DNA of 64,000 nucleotides from Vibrio sp. CB1-14 (lineage in GTDB: Bacteria; Pseudomonadota; Gammaproteobacteria; Enterobacterales; Vibrionaceae): contig NZ_CP115921.1 of assembly GCF_040412085.2 (NCBI RefSeq), positions 1,674,001 through 1,738,000 on the forward strand, written 5' to 3'. Under the pieces are notes generated by a model. That model was not told the DNA's origin, made no database searches, and was given only the letters and a program-made list of their open reading frames with translations. The position numbers were made by a program, and so were the translations under genes. Below are positions 44,995 through 54,647 of this stretch, in pieces (the stretch's first letter is position 1; each line of letters opens with the position of its first letter).

Positions 44995-45915
44995 CTATTT
45001 ATCAAAGGTCGGTTTATCAAAGGTCGGTCTTGTTAATTTTTGCTTGCGATAAGCAGAAGGTGAACAGCCGACCTGTTTTGTAAAACGATGGGTAAAGTTA
45101 AACGGGTCTCGGTAACCTAGTCGCTCGGCAATCATTGATACCGACCAATCGTTGTTTTCTAGAAGGTCGCAGGCTTTTTCCATTCTTAAATTGATCAGTC
45201 TGGCTCTTGGTGAAACGCCGTACAATTGCTTACTGATTCTCGAGAGCTGCTCTTCGCTCAAATAGGCTTTTGTCGCCATATCTTTGACTGTCCAAGGTAG
45301 GTGCAACTGTCCCTCTATCTGAGAAAACAGAGCCTGTACTCTCACCGTTGAGTCATTCGTTTGCGACTCAAACCCTGTAATCAAGCGACACAGCTCACTC
45401 ACCAACAACTTACGGTAGCTCGAGCGCCCGCCAATCTCAACATACAGTAAGGTTATCAACGCCCAAATCCGTTCGCAGCCATTAAAAGGTAAAACCTTTT
45501 GACCAATCTTCGCAAACATGGTCCAGCGCTGAGTCGGTTTAGGCAAAAACCAAATCATGCGCCAATGATTATATTGAGGGTTGATTTCAAATCGGAACGA
45601 GGTATTCGCAGGCAGCACCACAATAGAATATGGTTCTATCGCTAACACTTCCGTTTTTGTGATCAGTACTCCTCCCCCTTCAATGGTAAAGAGAATGGTG
45701 TGGACATCCACCCCCTTACGCTCGACATGGTAGCCATCCAATAGGTTGGCCATTCCAGCCATAAAAATGTCTTCAGCGGCAAACTCAGGAACATCACTGG
45801 CAGATAAGAATCGCTCATCACAGTGTTCAGACAAATACACTTCGTCCACCCACTCTGTTTTGCTGTTAAATTGCTCAATGACGGATTTGCACAGGTTTTG
45901 TCTATTTTTGAACAT
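44995..45915 (-). CDS. AraC-family transcriptional regulator
   Basis: The 306-residue protein has an N-terminal cupin-like sensor region (about 30-130) and a C-terminal pair of helix-turn-helices (about 200-295), with LSEEQLSRISKQLYGVSPRA and SVSMIAERLGYRDPFNFTHR. The end carries a tandem duplication of PTFDK from a 15-base direct repeat in the DNA. It is divergent from a MATE exporter 117 bases away and may control it. Confidence 0.88.
   Translation of the reverse strand: MFKNRQNLCKSVIEQFNSKTEWVDEVYLSEHCDERFLSASDVPEFAAEDIFMAGMANLLDGYHVERKGVDVHTILFTIEGGGVLITKTEVLAIEPYSIVVLPANTSFRFEINPQYNHWRMIWFLPKPTQRWTMFAKIGQKVLPFNGCERIWALITLLYVEIGGRSSYRKLLVSELCRLITGFESQTNDSTVRVQALFSQIEGQLHLPWTVKDMATKAYLSEEQLSRISKQLYGVSPRARLINLRMEKACDLLENNDWSVSMIAERLGYRDPFNFTHRFTKQVGCSPSAYRKQKLTRPTFDKPTFDK
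45001..45028. repeat. 15-base tandem duplication at the AraC gene end
   Basis: ATCAAAGGTCGGT occurs twice with a two-base spacer and adds five residues (PTFDK) to the protein. Confidence 0.7.
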
Positions 45916-45980
45916 GGTTTCACAATGCCGTTTTTTTTATATTAGCCACGTTTATCACCCAGTCACATTCCGTGATTTTC

Positions 45981-46020
45981 TTTTCTCTAATTCACTTAAC
46001 TTTTTTCTAGTTCACTTAAC
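45981..46020. repeat. 20-base direct repeat before the MATE gene
   Basis: TTTTCTCTAATTCACTTAAC and the following 20 bases match at 18 of 20 positions. They sit just before the GGGAGG site of the MATE gene and could be regulator half-sites or a simple duplication. Confidence 0.6.
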
Positions 46021-46032
46021 TGGGAGGCAGCT

Positions 46033-47415
46033 ATGACAACTCAACACCATCATAAGTCATCTAACGGTGTGGCTTCAAATCAACTCTTGTCCGCCGTTGT
46101 AAAACTTGGTTTCCCAGTTGCTATTCAGAGTGCGCTAGTGGCTATTTTGGCACTCGCCGATGTACTCATGGTGAGTGATATTGGTAAAGAAGCAACCGCA
46201 GCGGTGGGGATCGCCTCAAAGTGGCATTTTGTAGCGATTATGATCATGGCAGGCATGGCTTCGGCCAATGGTGTGCTGGTAGCTCAGTATTGGGGACGTG
46301 GTGACAAAACCAGCGCAAATACCATCACTCGACTATCAATGGTCTTTGGTGCCAAGTTACTTGTTCCCGTTACATTAGTGATTACGCTGTTCTCTAGTTA
46401 CATCATGATGCTGCAAACCACGGATGGGCGTGTTATCGAACTAGGAGCCACTTACCTTTGGTATGCATTCCCAGTGCTTATCCTGACACATATTGTAATC
46501 GTTGCTGAATCCGCTATGCGATCTTCAGGCGATGCCGTAACACCACTGTTACTTGGTGCTTTAACCATAGCCATCAACATTGGACTTAACTTTTGGCTTA
46601 TCAAAGGTGGCTGGGGTGTACCTGCGATGGGGGTAGCTGGAGCGGCTTTGGCAACAACTATTTCTCGGCTGATCCAAGTCATTTTTATCTGGGGCTACTT
46701 AAATCTGCGCCGTCATTGGTTGATCACCGAACAAGTACTAGACAACACAACACGTCTCTGGAACTCCTACAAATCACTTGCCGTTCCAACCACATTAAAC
46801 GCCGTGCTGTGGGCAATGGGCACGCTGATGTATCAAGTGATTTTTGGCCATATGGGAACGACGGAACTCGCGGTATTTAGCATGATGGGACCGTTTGAAT
46901 CGCTATGCTATTCCTTGTTCTTCGGGATCTCTGTCGCCTGTTCGATATTACTTGGACAATCTTTGGGTCGAGACGAGTTTGAACAGGCATTTAGCATGTC
47001 GCAGACCTTCATTAAAGCCGTATTGGTGTTTGGGCTGATGATTGGCTGTGGACTCCTGTTGGGGCGTGAAAGCATTTTATCTTGGCTAAACCTAGACACA
47101 GCTGAGCTCTACCCTATCGCTTCTCCAGCGATGGCCATCTTGTGCGGGGCAATTTGGCTGCGTATGCTCAATATGATCATCATTAACGGAATTCTGCGTG
47201 CGGGTGGTGATAACAAGTTCTGTTTGCGCATGGACTTCATTGCAATGTGGATGGTGGGCTTACCATTAACAGCAAGCGCCGCTTTTGTTCTTGGACTTGA
47301 TTTTAAGTGGGTCTACGCGTGTATGCTATTTGAAGAAGTAGTGAAGTTTTCACTTTGCTTCCATCGTTACCTCAAGCGCTACTGGATGAACAACCTCACC
47401 CTTGCCAGCGCTTAG
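46033..47415 (+). CDS. MATE-family multidrug efflux transporter
   Basis: The 460-residue protein has twelve predicted helices in two MATE halves (about 20-220 and 245-450), with ALADVLMVSDIG and APMGVAGAALATTISR-like conserved segments. MATE proteins export cationic drugs with Na+ or H+. A strong GGGAGG site lies before the ATG. A divergent AraC regulator and a 20-base direct repeat lie upstream, and a terminator lies downstream. Confidence 0.92.
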   Translation: MTTQHHHKSSNGVASNQLLSAVVKLGFPVAIQSALVAILALADVLMVSDIGKEATAAVGIASKWHFVAIMIMAGMASANGVLVAQYWGRGDKTSANTITRLSMVFGAKLLVPVTLVITLFSSYIMMLQTTDGRVIELGATYLWYAFPVLILTHIVIVAESAMRSSGDAVTPLLLGALTIAINIGLNFWLIKGGWGVPAMGVAGAALATTISRLIQVIFIWGYLNLRRHWLITEQVLDNTTRLWNSYKSLAVPTTLNAVLWAMGTLMYQVIFGHMGTTELAVFSMMGPFESLCYSLFFGISVACSILLGQSLGRDEFEQAFSMSQTFIKAVLVFGLMIGCGLLLGRESILSWLNLDTAELYPIASPAMAILCGAIWLRMLNMIIINGILRAGGDNKFCLRMDFIAMWMVGLPLTASAAFVLGLDFKWVYACMLFEEVVKFSLCFHRYLKRYWMNNLTLASA

Positions 47416-47430
47416 TCAAAGACGAAAAAA

Positions 47431-47460
47431 AGAGCAAAGCTCTCAACAGCTTTGCTCTAT
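47431..47460. terminator. Terminator between MATE and the convergent hydrolase
   Basis: AGAGCAAAGCT-CTCAAC-AGCTTTGCTCT, an 11-pair stem preceded by A and followed by ATT. It may act on both strands. Confidence 0.82.
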
Positions 47461-47476
47461 TAGTTACCTGCCGTCA

Positions 47477-48394
47477 CTAGGCTCGCTCGAAGTGCGACAG
47501 AAGTTTAGGGTTGATCCTGTCATAACACTCATATTGCATCGCGTGACCTGCGTCTTCAAATACTTCGAGCTCGACGTTACTACCCAATAACTCTTTTACC
47601 CGTTCAGCATCTGATAGTGGAATCACCTTATCTTCCTTGCCCCATAGCAGTAACTTAGGTATCGCAAGTTTTCCGACTTCAGCGAAGTCATCAGTTGGAT
47701 CTTTCGCAATCAAATGACGCCCAGTGCTAATTATCGCTCTTCGAAATCCCTTATACATCATCTGTTCACTGAACTTATCAGCCCAGTAAGGAAAACACTC
47801 GGGTTGCACTAGATCATTCGCCTGATTAGTTGGAAGCTTAGGAATGAACAACAGATAACCGAGCCATTTGCCAATTACAGGCAAAGTGAGAGGGCCAATA
47901 TCCACCGGTTGATTGAAAGGCGCTACATAGCCGACGCTAAGAATATTACTCGGGTTTTTAGCCACAAAAGCCGAAGTGATTGCTCCCCCCATCGACAAAC
48001 CAACAATATGGAATGGCTTATTCGGAGCCAATGTCTGTGTAAGCTGTCCAATTTGGTCGACAAACAGCTGCTTGTCATACTTTACATTGGGACGAGATGA
48101 ATAACCGCGACCATACAAATCAAATGTTAAAACCCGATAACCCGCATTGGCGACCACTTTGCGATTATTGTCCCACATATACGAAGGCGCAGAGAAACCA
48201 TGCACGAACACAACCAGAGGCGCATCCGGCGAACCTTCTAGTTGATAATGGATGTGGCCAAGCTGAGTCTCGATAAACTGACCAGGAGCTTCCGCACGAT
48301 GCACCTCATTTAGCGAGTATGTCTCTTTGTTGACCATTAAGGGGAGTAGCGCTAAGAAGCAGAAAATGGCAATCAATGCCACGATTAAAGTCAT
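47477..48394 (-). CDS. Alpha/beta hydrolase with N-terminal membrane anchor
   Basis: The 305-residue protein begins with a hydrophobic helix (about 2-20) and an alpha/beta hydrolase domain (about 50-300). The nucleophile is S in GLSMGGA (about 130), the oxyanion strand is VFVHGFSAP, and the late catalytic residues are D in LWGKEDKVIP (about 246) and H in FEDAGHAMQYE (about 277). The substrate is unknown; it resembles the haloperoxidase/esterase-type group. Confidence 0.85.
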   Translation of the reverse strand: MTLIVALIAIFCFLALLPLMVNKETYSLNEVHRAEAPGQFIETQLGHIHYQLEGSPDAPLVVFVHGFSAPSYMWDNNRKVVANAGYRVLTFDLYGRGYSSRPNVKYDKQLFVDQIGQLTQTLAPNKPFHIVGLSMGGAITSAFVAKNPSNILSVGYVAPFNQPVDIGPLTLPVIGKWLGYLLFIPKLPTNQANDLVQPECFPYWADKFSEQMMYKGFRRAIISTGRHLIAKDPTDDFAEVGKLAIPKLLLWGKEDKVIPLSDAERVKELLGSNVELEVFEDAGHAMQYECYDRINPKLLSHFERA

Positions 48395-48510
48395 TGCAAG
48401 TCTCGGTTTTTAATACGGAACGGTATTGTAGGAAGCCGAGCTTAATTTACTAGGTGCTAGGATTTCAAAACCATGAAACAAGGGCATAGTTAATCGACGC
48501 TACTATACAT

Positions 48511-48538
48511 AATGCCGCCACATTCTGTTAGCGGCATT
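48511..48538. terminator. Hairpin upstream of the hydrolase and downstream of the large kinase
   Basis: AATGCCGC and GCGGCATT pair around a 12-base loop. It lies 35 bases after the kinase stop on the minus strand. The T-run is weak, so its use as a terminator is only likely. Confidence 0.6.
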
Positions 48539-48572
48539 GGCAAATAGGCAACCGAGCTCTTATTGTATTAGC

Positions 48573-51500
48573 CTATGACAGGTAATTGCTCATTTCATGA
48601 AGTAGTTTCTCTCGTCTAACAGGTTTTGGTACATAGGCATCCATCCCTGCATCAAAACATTTCTGGATATCGTCATCGACAACACTAGCGGTCAGCGCAA
48701 TGATGGGCGTTGGCGTCATTCCTTGCTGCTTTTCATAATCGCGAATGTCTTGTGTTGCTTCAAAGCCATCTTTCACTGGCATCATACAATCCATAAGAAT
48801 GACGTCGTAGCGGCCGTTGCGCTGAAATAGCTCTACCGCTTCGGCACCATTGTCTGCGATGTCATACTGGTACCCTGCCTTCTCCAAGTGCAAAGAGGCG
48901 ACTTTCTGGTTGACCAAATTGTCTTCCACTAACAAAACTTTAGTACTCGATATTTTTGCTGTTGCATTAATTGGGGCGCTATTGTCATTCTCAAGTTTGG
49001 GCTTTCGCTGACTAAGTTCAGTTTCAATATCAGCCACATTAGCAGTCTCAACATTGAAAGTTGTCTCCACATCTTGAGCAGGCACTTGTTGCCCATCTAG
49101 TTCCTGTTGTTTCAACTCAATCGCAGTCACAATTTTCTCTTTGAGAATCTCGGCCTTGAATGGCTTAGGAACATAATCGTCCATACCGGAATCAAAGCAC
49201 TTCTGAATATCATCATCGACCACACTCGCAGTCAGAGCAATGATTGGCGTTCGAGTCAAACCGAGTCGCTGCTCAGTAGCGCGTATTTTTTCTGTTGCTT
49301 CAAAACCATCCATCACTGGCATCATGCAATCCATAAGGACAAAGGTGTAGTTCTGGTTTTTCTCAAACAGCGTTACCGCTTCTTGACCATCATTTGCGAT
49401 GTCATACTCACAGCCAATTTTCTTGAGATGTAAGGTCGCCACTTTTTGGTTCACTAGATTATCTTCGACGAGTAACACGCGAATACGGTTATCAATGCTG
49501 GCGATTTGAGTACTCGTGTATACGCTACCCTGTGCCAATGCTTTACAACAGGCTTCGATGGATTTCAGTAGGCGATTGCCAAGCAGTGGATAAGTAATCA
49601 ACGCACAAATATTACGACCAAAGTCTTTATTGGCGCTATCAAATTGTCTGATAAGGCAAATTGCAGTACCTCTCCCGTTAATGTCCGCGAAACGCTTGCT
49701 GTCTTCCTCAGAAGATGTACCGCCACCATCAACATAAATAAGGATGGTTTTTGAGTCTACTTTATCGAGGTTCAACTCAGCTAACGTCGGTGCGACGCTA
49801 TCTACCGTCATACCATAAAATGCTAAGTCACGTTTGATTCGCTCCTCGTGGGAACCTGAGTTACATACCATCACCAGTTCATCAAAAAGAAGTGGGCTGC
49901 GATGTTGGTACTCTCTTTCATCAATGGCTAATGGCAACGTGAAGTAAAAATGGCTCCCAACGCCTTTTACGGAATCAAGTTGAATTTTGCCGCCCATGAG
50001 CTCGATTAGCTGGGTACTGATTGCAAGCCCGAGTCCAGTACCGCCAAACTGCCTTGTGGTTGAGTCATCTTCTTGAGCGAACGCTTCAAAGATTTTCGAC
50101 TGTCTTGCTTTATCAATACCAATCCCAGAGTCTTTCACTTCAAATAACAAGTTCGCCAAATTGTCCGACTCACCCTGATACTGTACGCCGATGGTTACGC
50201 TGCCTTCCTCTGTAAACTTGACCGCATTGGACATAAAGTTCATCAATACTTGACGCATACGATGGTCATCGGCAAGCACACGGAATGGTACGTTGGCATC
50301 AATATCAACATTGAGCTCAATACCTTTTTCTTTCACTTTTGGTGCCACGATGGAGGCAATATCGTAAATGGTTTCGCGGATGGATGTAGAGTGAGGATTG
50401 ATTTGCAGCATGCCCGACTCAATCTTAGAGAAGTCGAGTATATCGTTGATTAGGCTCAATAATAGATGTGACGATGTCTCAATGGTATCCACATAATCTT
50501 TTTGAGTTGCGGTTAAATCGGTATCGGAAAGGACTTCAGAAATACCAATCACACCATTCAAAGGGGTTCGAATTTCATGCGACATATTCGCCAAGAAACT
50601 GCTTTTCGCTTTACTCGCCTGAATGGCATCTTCTTTGGCTTGCTCTGCATCTTCTTTGGCTTCGAGTAATCGTCTTTCACCTTCTCGTCTTTCATGGGTA
50701 AGGCGCTCTACCTCTTTTGCAAAACGGCTGAGTTCATCCTTACCACCAATTGTTCGGCTCAATGACACCGCCTGCGTTTGATCTTCGTCTTTTTGTTCGA
50801 GGAAAGTGAGAACCAAACCAAGATTTCGCGTCACCCTAAGGGCTAAGCTAATACCTAAAAAAATCAACATGATAGTAAGCAATGTTACTACAGTTAGAAA
50901 CGCAACCCGTTGTTGTTCAAACCCTGTTACTAAGGTTCTAATCTCTTGCCTCAATTGCTCTTCAATGGCTAAAGAGACACCTTGAATTAGATTGGAACGT
51001 AGATTCAGTGCGTCCAAACCTGCTTTGATTTCAGCACTACCAAGACTAGTAATACCTTCACTGCTTAGCAGAATATTTCTAAACAGGCTGCTCTCTTCAA
51101 ATGCGGGGTTAGAGAAGGAATCCAGCAGTAAATTAACTTGCATAGGGTCAGCGTTGATCGCGACAAAACGTTCCACAAAAAGCTGCTGATTTTGAACTAA
51201 GTTAGCTATCTCCTGCTTACTGTATTGATCTCCTGTTTCTCCATCTTGGTAGGCTTGAACTAAGGTTTGGGTTTGCCAAATTTCTTCATTAGCCCAAAAC
51301 ACCAACCATTCAAGCTGAGATAGAGCGACCATATGCCCACTGACCACCGGCAAAACGCCCTTCGCAGGTGATTGTTCAATAATCATAATAATCTGTTTAT
51401 AGGTATCGACCTGCCATTCCACCAGTTCTTGCTTTTCTATAAAATCGGCAGCTTCGGCAATGGAAACGACACTTTCCTGATAGTCATCAAGCAAACCAGA

Positions 51501-51800
51501 TAAGCGAACAGCGACATCTGAAGGGAAAATTTCTGGTCCTAGGGATTTTAAGGTTTGTATCGAACTCGCAATATCAACAAGTCCCGCTGTTGGACGAGCG
51601 TCATGAGTTTTCGACTGTATATCGGACAACACTTCTGAATATCGAACTAAGCGCTCAACTTTTTCGAGGTCGCTAAGCTGGGCATTAAGGACGCTTATCT
51701 GCCTTGTCGCCAAGTAGACAATAAGTGCCATGGGTAATAGCACCAACAACAGCATCTTTTTCTTTACCGACAGGTTATTCCAAAACTCAAGTTTGTTCAT
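48573..51800 (-). CDS. Hybrid sensor kinase with NIT-like sensor and tandem receivers
   Basis: The protein has about 1075 residues. An N-terminal helix (about 13-32) and a helical periplasmic region with an NIT-like pattern (about 35-295) lead to a second helix (about 298-318) and a coiled coil. The HisKA phospho-acceptor is H408 (ANMSHEIRTPLNG), followed by an HATPase, a degenerate receiver-like region (about 645-765) and two complete receivers (about 780-900 and 955-1072). The receivers are near copies (LLVEDNLVNQKVA and LMDCMMPV in both). No HPt domain is present, so phosphate must pass through a separate HPt protein. The ATG at 51800 is preferred to an in-frame TTG at 51815. Confidence 0.88.
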   Translation of the reverse strand: MNKLEFWNNLSVKKKMLLLVLLPMALIVYLATRQISVLNAQLSDLEKVERLVRYSEVLSDIQSKTHDARPTAGLVDIASSIQTLKSLGPEIFPSDVAVRLSGLLDDYQESVVSIAEAADFIEKQELVEWQVDTYKQIIMIIEQSPAKGVLPVVSGHMVALSQLEWLVFWANEEIWQTQTLVQAYQDGETGDQYSKQEIANLVQNQQLFVERFVAINADPMQVNLLLDSFSNPAFEESSLFRNILLSSEGITSLGSAEIKAGLDALNLRSNLIQGVSLAIEEQLRQEIRTLVTGFEQQRVAFLTVVTLLTIMLIFLGISLALRVTRNLGLVLTFLEQKDEDQTQAVSLSRTIGGKDELSRFAKEVERLTHERREGERRLLEAKEDAEQAKEDAIQASKAKSSFLANMSHEIRTPLNGVIGISEVLSDTDLTATQKDYVDTIETSSHLLLSLINDILDFSKIESGMLQINPHSTSIRETIYDIASIVAPKVKEKGIELNVDIDANVPFRVLADDHRMRQVLMNFMSNAVKFTEEGSVTIGVQYQGESDNLANLLFEVKDSGIGIDKARQSKIFEAFAQEDDSTTRQFGGTGLGLAISTQLIELMGGKIQLDSVKGVGSHFYFTLPLAIDEREYQHRSPLLFDELVMVCNSGSHEERIKRDLAFYGMTVDSVAPTLAELNLDKVDSKTILIYVDGGGTSSEEDSKRFADINGRGTAICLIRQFDSANKDFGRNICALITYPLLGNRLLKSIEACCKALAQGSVYTSTQIASIDNRIRVLLVEDNLVNQKVATLHLKKIGCEYDIANDGQEAVTLFEKNQNYTFVLMDCMMPVMDGFEATEKIRATEQRLGLTRTPIIALTASVVDDDIQKCFDSGMDDYVPKPFKAEILKEKIVTAIELKQQELDGQQVPAQDVETTFNVETANVADIETELSQRKPKLENDNSAPINATAKISSTKVLLVEDNLVNQKVASLHLEKAGYQYDIADNGAEAVELFQRNGRYDVILMDCMMPVKDGFEATQDIRDYEKQQGMTPTPIIALTASVVDDDIQKCFDAGMDAYVPKPVRREKLLHEMSNYLS

Positions 51801-51935
51801 TCCGTTGCCCAACACTTGTTAGCACAATAGTTTAGATACAGTAAGTCTAGGAAAACTATTGGTTTAGTCGAGTTAAATGACAAACTAATTTATAAATTGA
51901 TAGAACTATATGGGTTAGCTCTCATCTTTATCTAC

Positions 51936-52802
51936 TCATTGCTGTGCTTGCTCAGGGTCTAGATAGCGATTTAAGTTTGTTAAAAGCTTGTCCAACTCAG
52001 CAAGAGGGAGCGCTAAAGACTTGGGTTCTGTTAGCTGTACTGTCGCTTCTACAAATTGACGGATAGTAGGTAGCTGTTCGTAAAGTGGAGTGAAGAGACC
52101 GCTGGTGTGATCAACTTGCTTATCTAGCGCTTCAAGCGATGCTAGGGCAATTCGATACGGCTCTGATGCCAGTTCGCTCAGTGGTTCAGAAAATACTCCG
52201 GTCACCGCTCCCTGAAGATAGACACGATAAATCGTCAATCTATCAAATAAAACAAAGAGATTTCCTTGGGTTTCCTTGTGAGGATACGGCACAAACACAT
52301 GCTGAAGCGGATCGTAGGATAGTTGAATAGCAAGTCCCGCTTGTTGGCAGCACTGCACTAAGTACTTTAGCAATCCTTGCTGATCGAGTAACCTCTGAAC
52401 AGTAAAAACTCGATACAGATGATAATCGTTGGAGAGCAACGTAACCCTAATAGGACGACTACTAGGAGGTACTATCCCGCTTTCTGTCAGTTCTTTTGCC
52501 AATAGTTGAATATTTTCGACGGTATTGGTCGACGTGTCTTCAACTAAAATAGCGCCAATACCCTGAATGTCAGTTTCAGTCACAAGGCCTTGAAAATGTT
52601 CAAGCATTGCCGCTGCTTCTGAACGCGACTGTCCTTCGGTTATTCCACCGCAAAAAGTAACGATGGTAGTAGACATATCTTGGTTTTTAACGATTTCGGC
52701 AAGGGCTTCAACACGAGACTCGCCCTCTAGAGTTAACGTGTCCTGATTGAGGCGCTTGCCGAGCACGATAAGTAAGTTGTCGAATTCCTTTTCACTTACC
52801 AT
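51936..52802 (-). CDS. YdcF/ElyC/SanA-type DUF218 protein
   Basis: The 288-residue protein has a DUF218 domain about 8-200 (LLIVLGKRL, then GGITEGQSRSEA and LLSNDYHLYR), the Rossmann-like fold of YdcF. There is no membrane segment, so it is like cytosolic YdcF rather than membrane-anchored ElyC/SanA. The C-terminal 90 residues are helical. It follows osmC by six bases. The function of YdcF is not established, although it binds S-adenosylmethionine in structural work. Confidence 0.83.
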   Translation of the reverse strand: MVSEKEFDNLLIVLGKRLNQDTLTLEGESRVEALAEIVKNQDMSTTIVTFCGGITEGQSRSEAAAMLEHFQGLVTETDIQGIGAILVEDTSTNTVENIQLLAKELTESGIVPPSSRPIRVTLLSNDYHLYRVFTVQRLLDQQGLLKYLVQCCQQAGLAIQLSYDPLQHVFVPYPHKETQGNLFVLFDRLTIYRVYLQGAVTGVFSEPLSELASEPYRIALASLEALDKQVDHTSGLFTPLYEQLPTIRQFVEATVQLTEPKSLALPLAELDKLLTNLNRYLDPEQAQQ

Positions 52803-52808
52803 CTCAAA

Positions 52809-53207
52809 TTAAACGATTTCCCATGAGTGAGTCATGGTGACGCCTTCAGCAAGCATAAGACAAACTGAGCAATACTTTTCTAACGAGTCCTTCGTGACCT
52901 TTTCGACCAACGCTTCATCGAGTTGATTGCCTGACACAACAAAGTGGATGTTCACTGCAGTGAAGATACGTGGTGCCGTCTCACGGCGTTCTGTCGTCAA
53001 TTTAGCGGTACAAGCGGTAACATCTTGATTTACCGATTTAAGACCATCAACCACGTCTACCGAGCTGCATCCACCGGCTGCCATCAACACCATCTCCATT
53101 GGACTTGGCGCTGTTTCGCCGCCGCTACCGTCCATAACGATGGAATGACCTGACTGAGATTGACCTAAAAATTTGAATCCTTCGATCCATTTCACTTCCG
53201 CTTGCAT
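52809..53207 (-). CDS. OsmC-family protein (YhfA-like)
   Basis: The 132-residue protein has the OsmC/Ohr fold with two redox cysteines: C47 in AAGGCSSVD and the KYCSVC pair near residue 112. Members reduce organic hydroperoxides or, like YhfA, have unproven roles. It is the first gene of a pair with ydcF and is divergent from msrAB 127 bases away. Confidence 0.88.
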   Translation of the reverse strand: MQAEVKWIEGFKFLGQSQSGHSIVMDGSGGETAPSPMEMVLMAAGGCSSVDVVDGLKSVNQDVTACTAKLTTERRETAPRIFTAVNIHFVVSGNQLDEALVEKVTKDSLEKYCSVCLMLAEGVTMTHSWEIV

Positions 53208-53334
53208 ATAAACCTCTGCATGGTAATTGGGAATGACGGCAGAGATAGTAACCCGTCACGTTGTGAATTTGAAAGTTTTTGCGCGTTTGTTGTGTCTTAT
53301 TAAGAAATTAGACCACCACGTCTTAGGAGTAACT

Positions 53335-54468
53335 ATGACAAACTTAGCCAAACTACTTCTTTCACTCGTTGTCGCGGTACCTGCGCTGTTTGCCCTCACT
53401 AGCCATTCAGGCATGGCAAATAGCCAAAAGCCTAATGCAACAGCGCCGCAAGTCGCAACATTAGCAGGCGGCTGCTTTTGGTGCACCGAGTCAGACCTCG
53501 AACAGCTCGACGGCGTTGTTGATGTTGTTTCCGGTTACGCGGGCGGGACTTTGGAAAAACCAACCTACCGACAAGTTGCTAGTGGACAGACCGAGCACAT
53601 TGAAGTGATTCAGGTAACGTTTGATGCTGATGTCGTCAGCTACGAGCAAGTACTCGACCATTTCTTTAGACACATTGACCCTACAGACGACAAAGGATCG
53701 TTCGTAGATAGAGGGGCGCAATACCGACCTGCCGTTTTCTACCACAACGGCGAGCAGAAAGCGGTGGCTCAATCATTTATGGCTGAAATCGACGCGCTTG
53801 GTGTGTACAAAAAGCCGCTCGCGACAGAGTTGATTGAATATACAACGTTTTGGCTCGCGGAAGATTACCATCAGGACTATTACAAAAACAGCAGCTTGAA
53901 ATACAAGTACTATCGCTACAACTCAGGCCGAGACCAGTATTTAGACGACATCTTTGGGGACGACCGTAAGGACAAACCAGTTACCCTTAGAGAGATGATA
54001 AATCGCAACAACCAACCTGCAGCACAAGTGTACATGCGCCCTACGGATAAAGATATTAAGGAGACCTTGACGGCATTACAGTTTTACGTGACTCAAGAAG
54101 ACGGTACCGAAAGACCTTTTGACAACACATATTGGGATAACAAAGCAGACGGTATCTATGTCGATGTCGTGACCGGAGAACCACTGTTCTCTTCTACCGA
54201 CAAGTACAAGTCTGGTACCGGTTGGCCAAGTTTCACTAAGCCTATTGATGAGCGTTACATTGTCACGACAACAGACTACAAACTTCTATATCCGAGAACT
54301 GAAGTTCGTAGCAAATTTGGAGATTCACACCTTGGACACGTATTTAAAGACGGCCCTGCTCCAACAGGCCTACGCTACTGTATGAACTCTGCCGCGTTGC
54401 GATTTGTACCGAAAAAGCTTCTCGCGCAGCAAGGCTATGAAGAGTTCCTACCTTTGTTCGACAAGTAA
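53335..54468 (+). CDS. msrAB: Exported MsrA-MsrB fusion methionine sulfoxide reductase
   Basis: The 377-residue protein has an N-terminal signal sequence (about 1-28, ending SGMAN), an MsrA domain about 38-195 with catalytic C47 (GGCFWC), and an MsrB domain about 245-372 with catalytic C349 (RYCMNSAAL). The usual zinc CxxC pair of MsrB is replaced ([10 protein letters not shown]), so this is the zinc-free type. Both sulfoxide epimers can be repaired, presumably in the periplasm. The ATG at 53335 (GGAG upstream) is chosen over a longer frame. A terminator follows. Confidence 0.93.
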   Translation: MTNLAKLLLSLVVAVPALFALTSHSGMANSQKPNATAPQVATLAGGCFWCTESDLEQLDGVVDVVSGYAGGTLEKPTYRQVASGQTEHIEVIQVTFDADVVSYEQVLDHFFRHIDPTDDKGSFVDRGAQYRPAVFYHNGEQKAVAQSFMAEIDALGVYKKPLATELIEYTTFWLAEDYHQDYYKNSSLKYKYYRYNSGRDQYLDDIFGDDRKDKPVTLREMINRNNQPAAQVYMRPTDKDIKETLTALQFYVTQEDGTERPFDNTYWDNKADGIYVDVVTGEPLFSSTDKYKSGTGWPSFTKPIDERYIVTTTDYKLLYPRTEVRSKFGDSHLGHVFKDGPAPTGLRYCMNSAALRFVPKKLLAQQGYEEFLPLFDK

Positions 54469-54525
54469 GTTTGGCGAAGCGTACCTATGCTGCAAGCGCG
54501 GAGCTAACATTAAAACTTGAACGCA

Positions 54526-54563
54526 CGCGACATCGATGATCATTCCAGATGTCGCGTTTCTTT
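54526..54563 (+). terminator. Terminator after msrAB
   Basis: CGCGACATC and GATGTCGCG pair around a 13-base loop, followed by TTTCTTT. Confidence 0.8.
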
Positions 54564-54647
54564 ATCTGCGCTATACAAATGATTACTATGAAAAATACCC
54601 ACAATCACTGATAATTAACCTATTGATAATTAACAAGTGTCGTCTCA

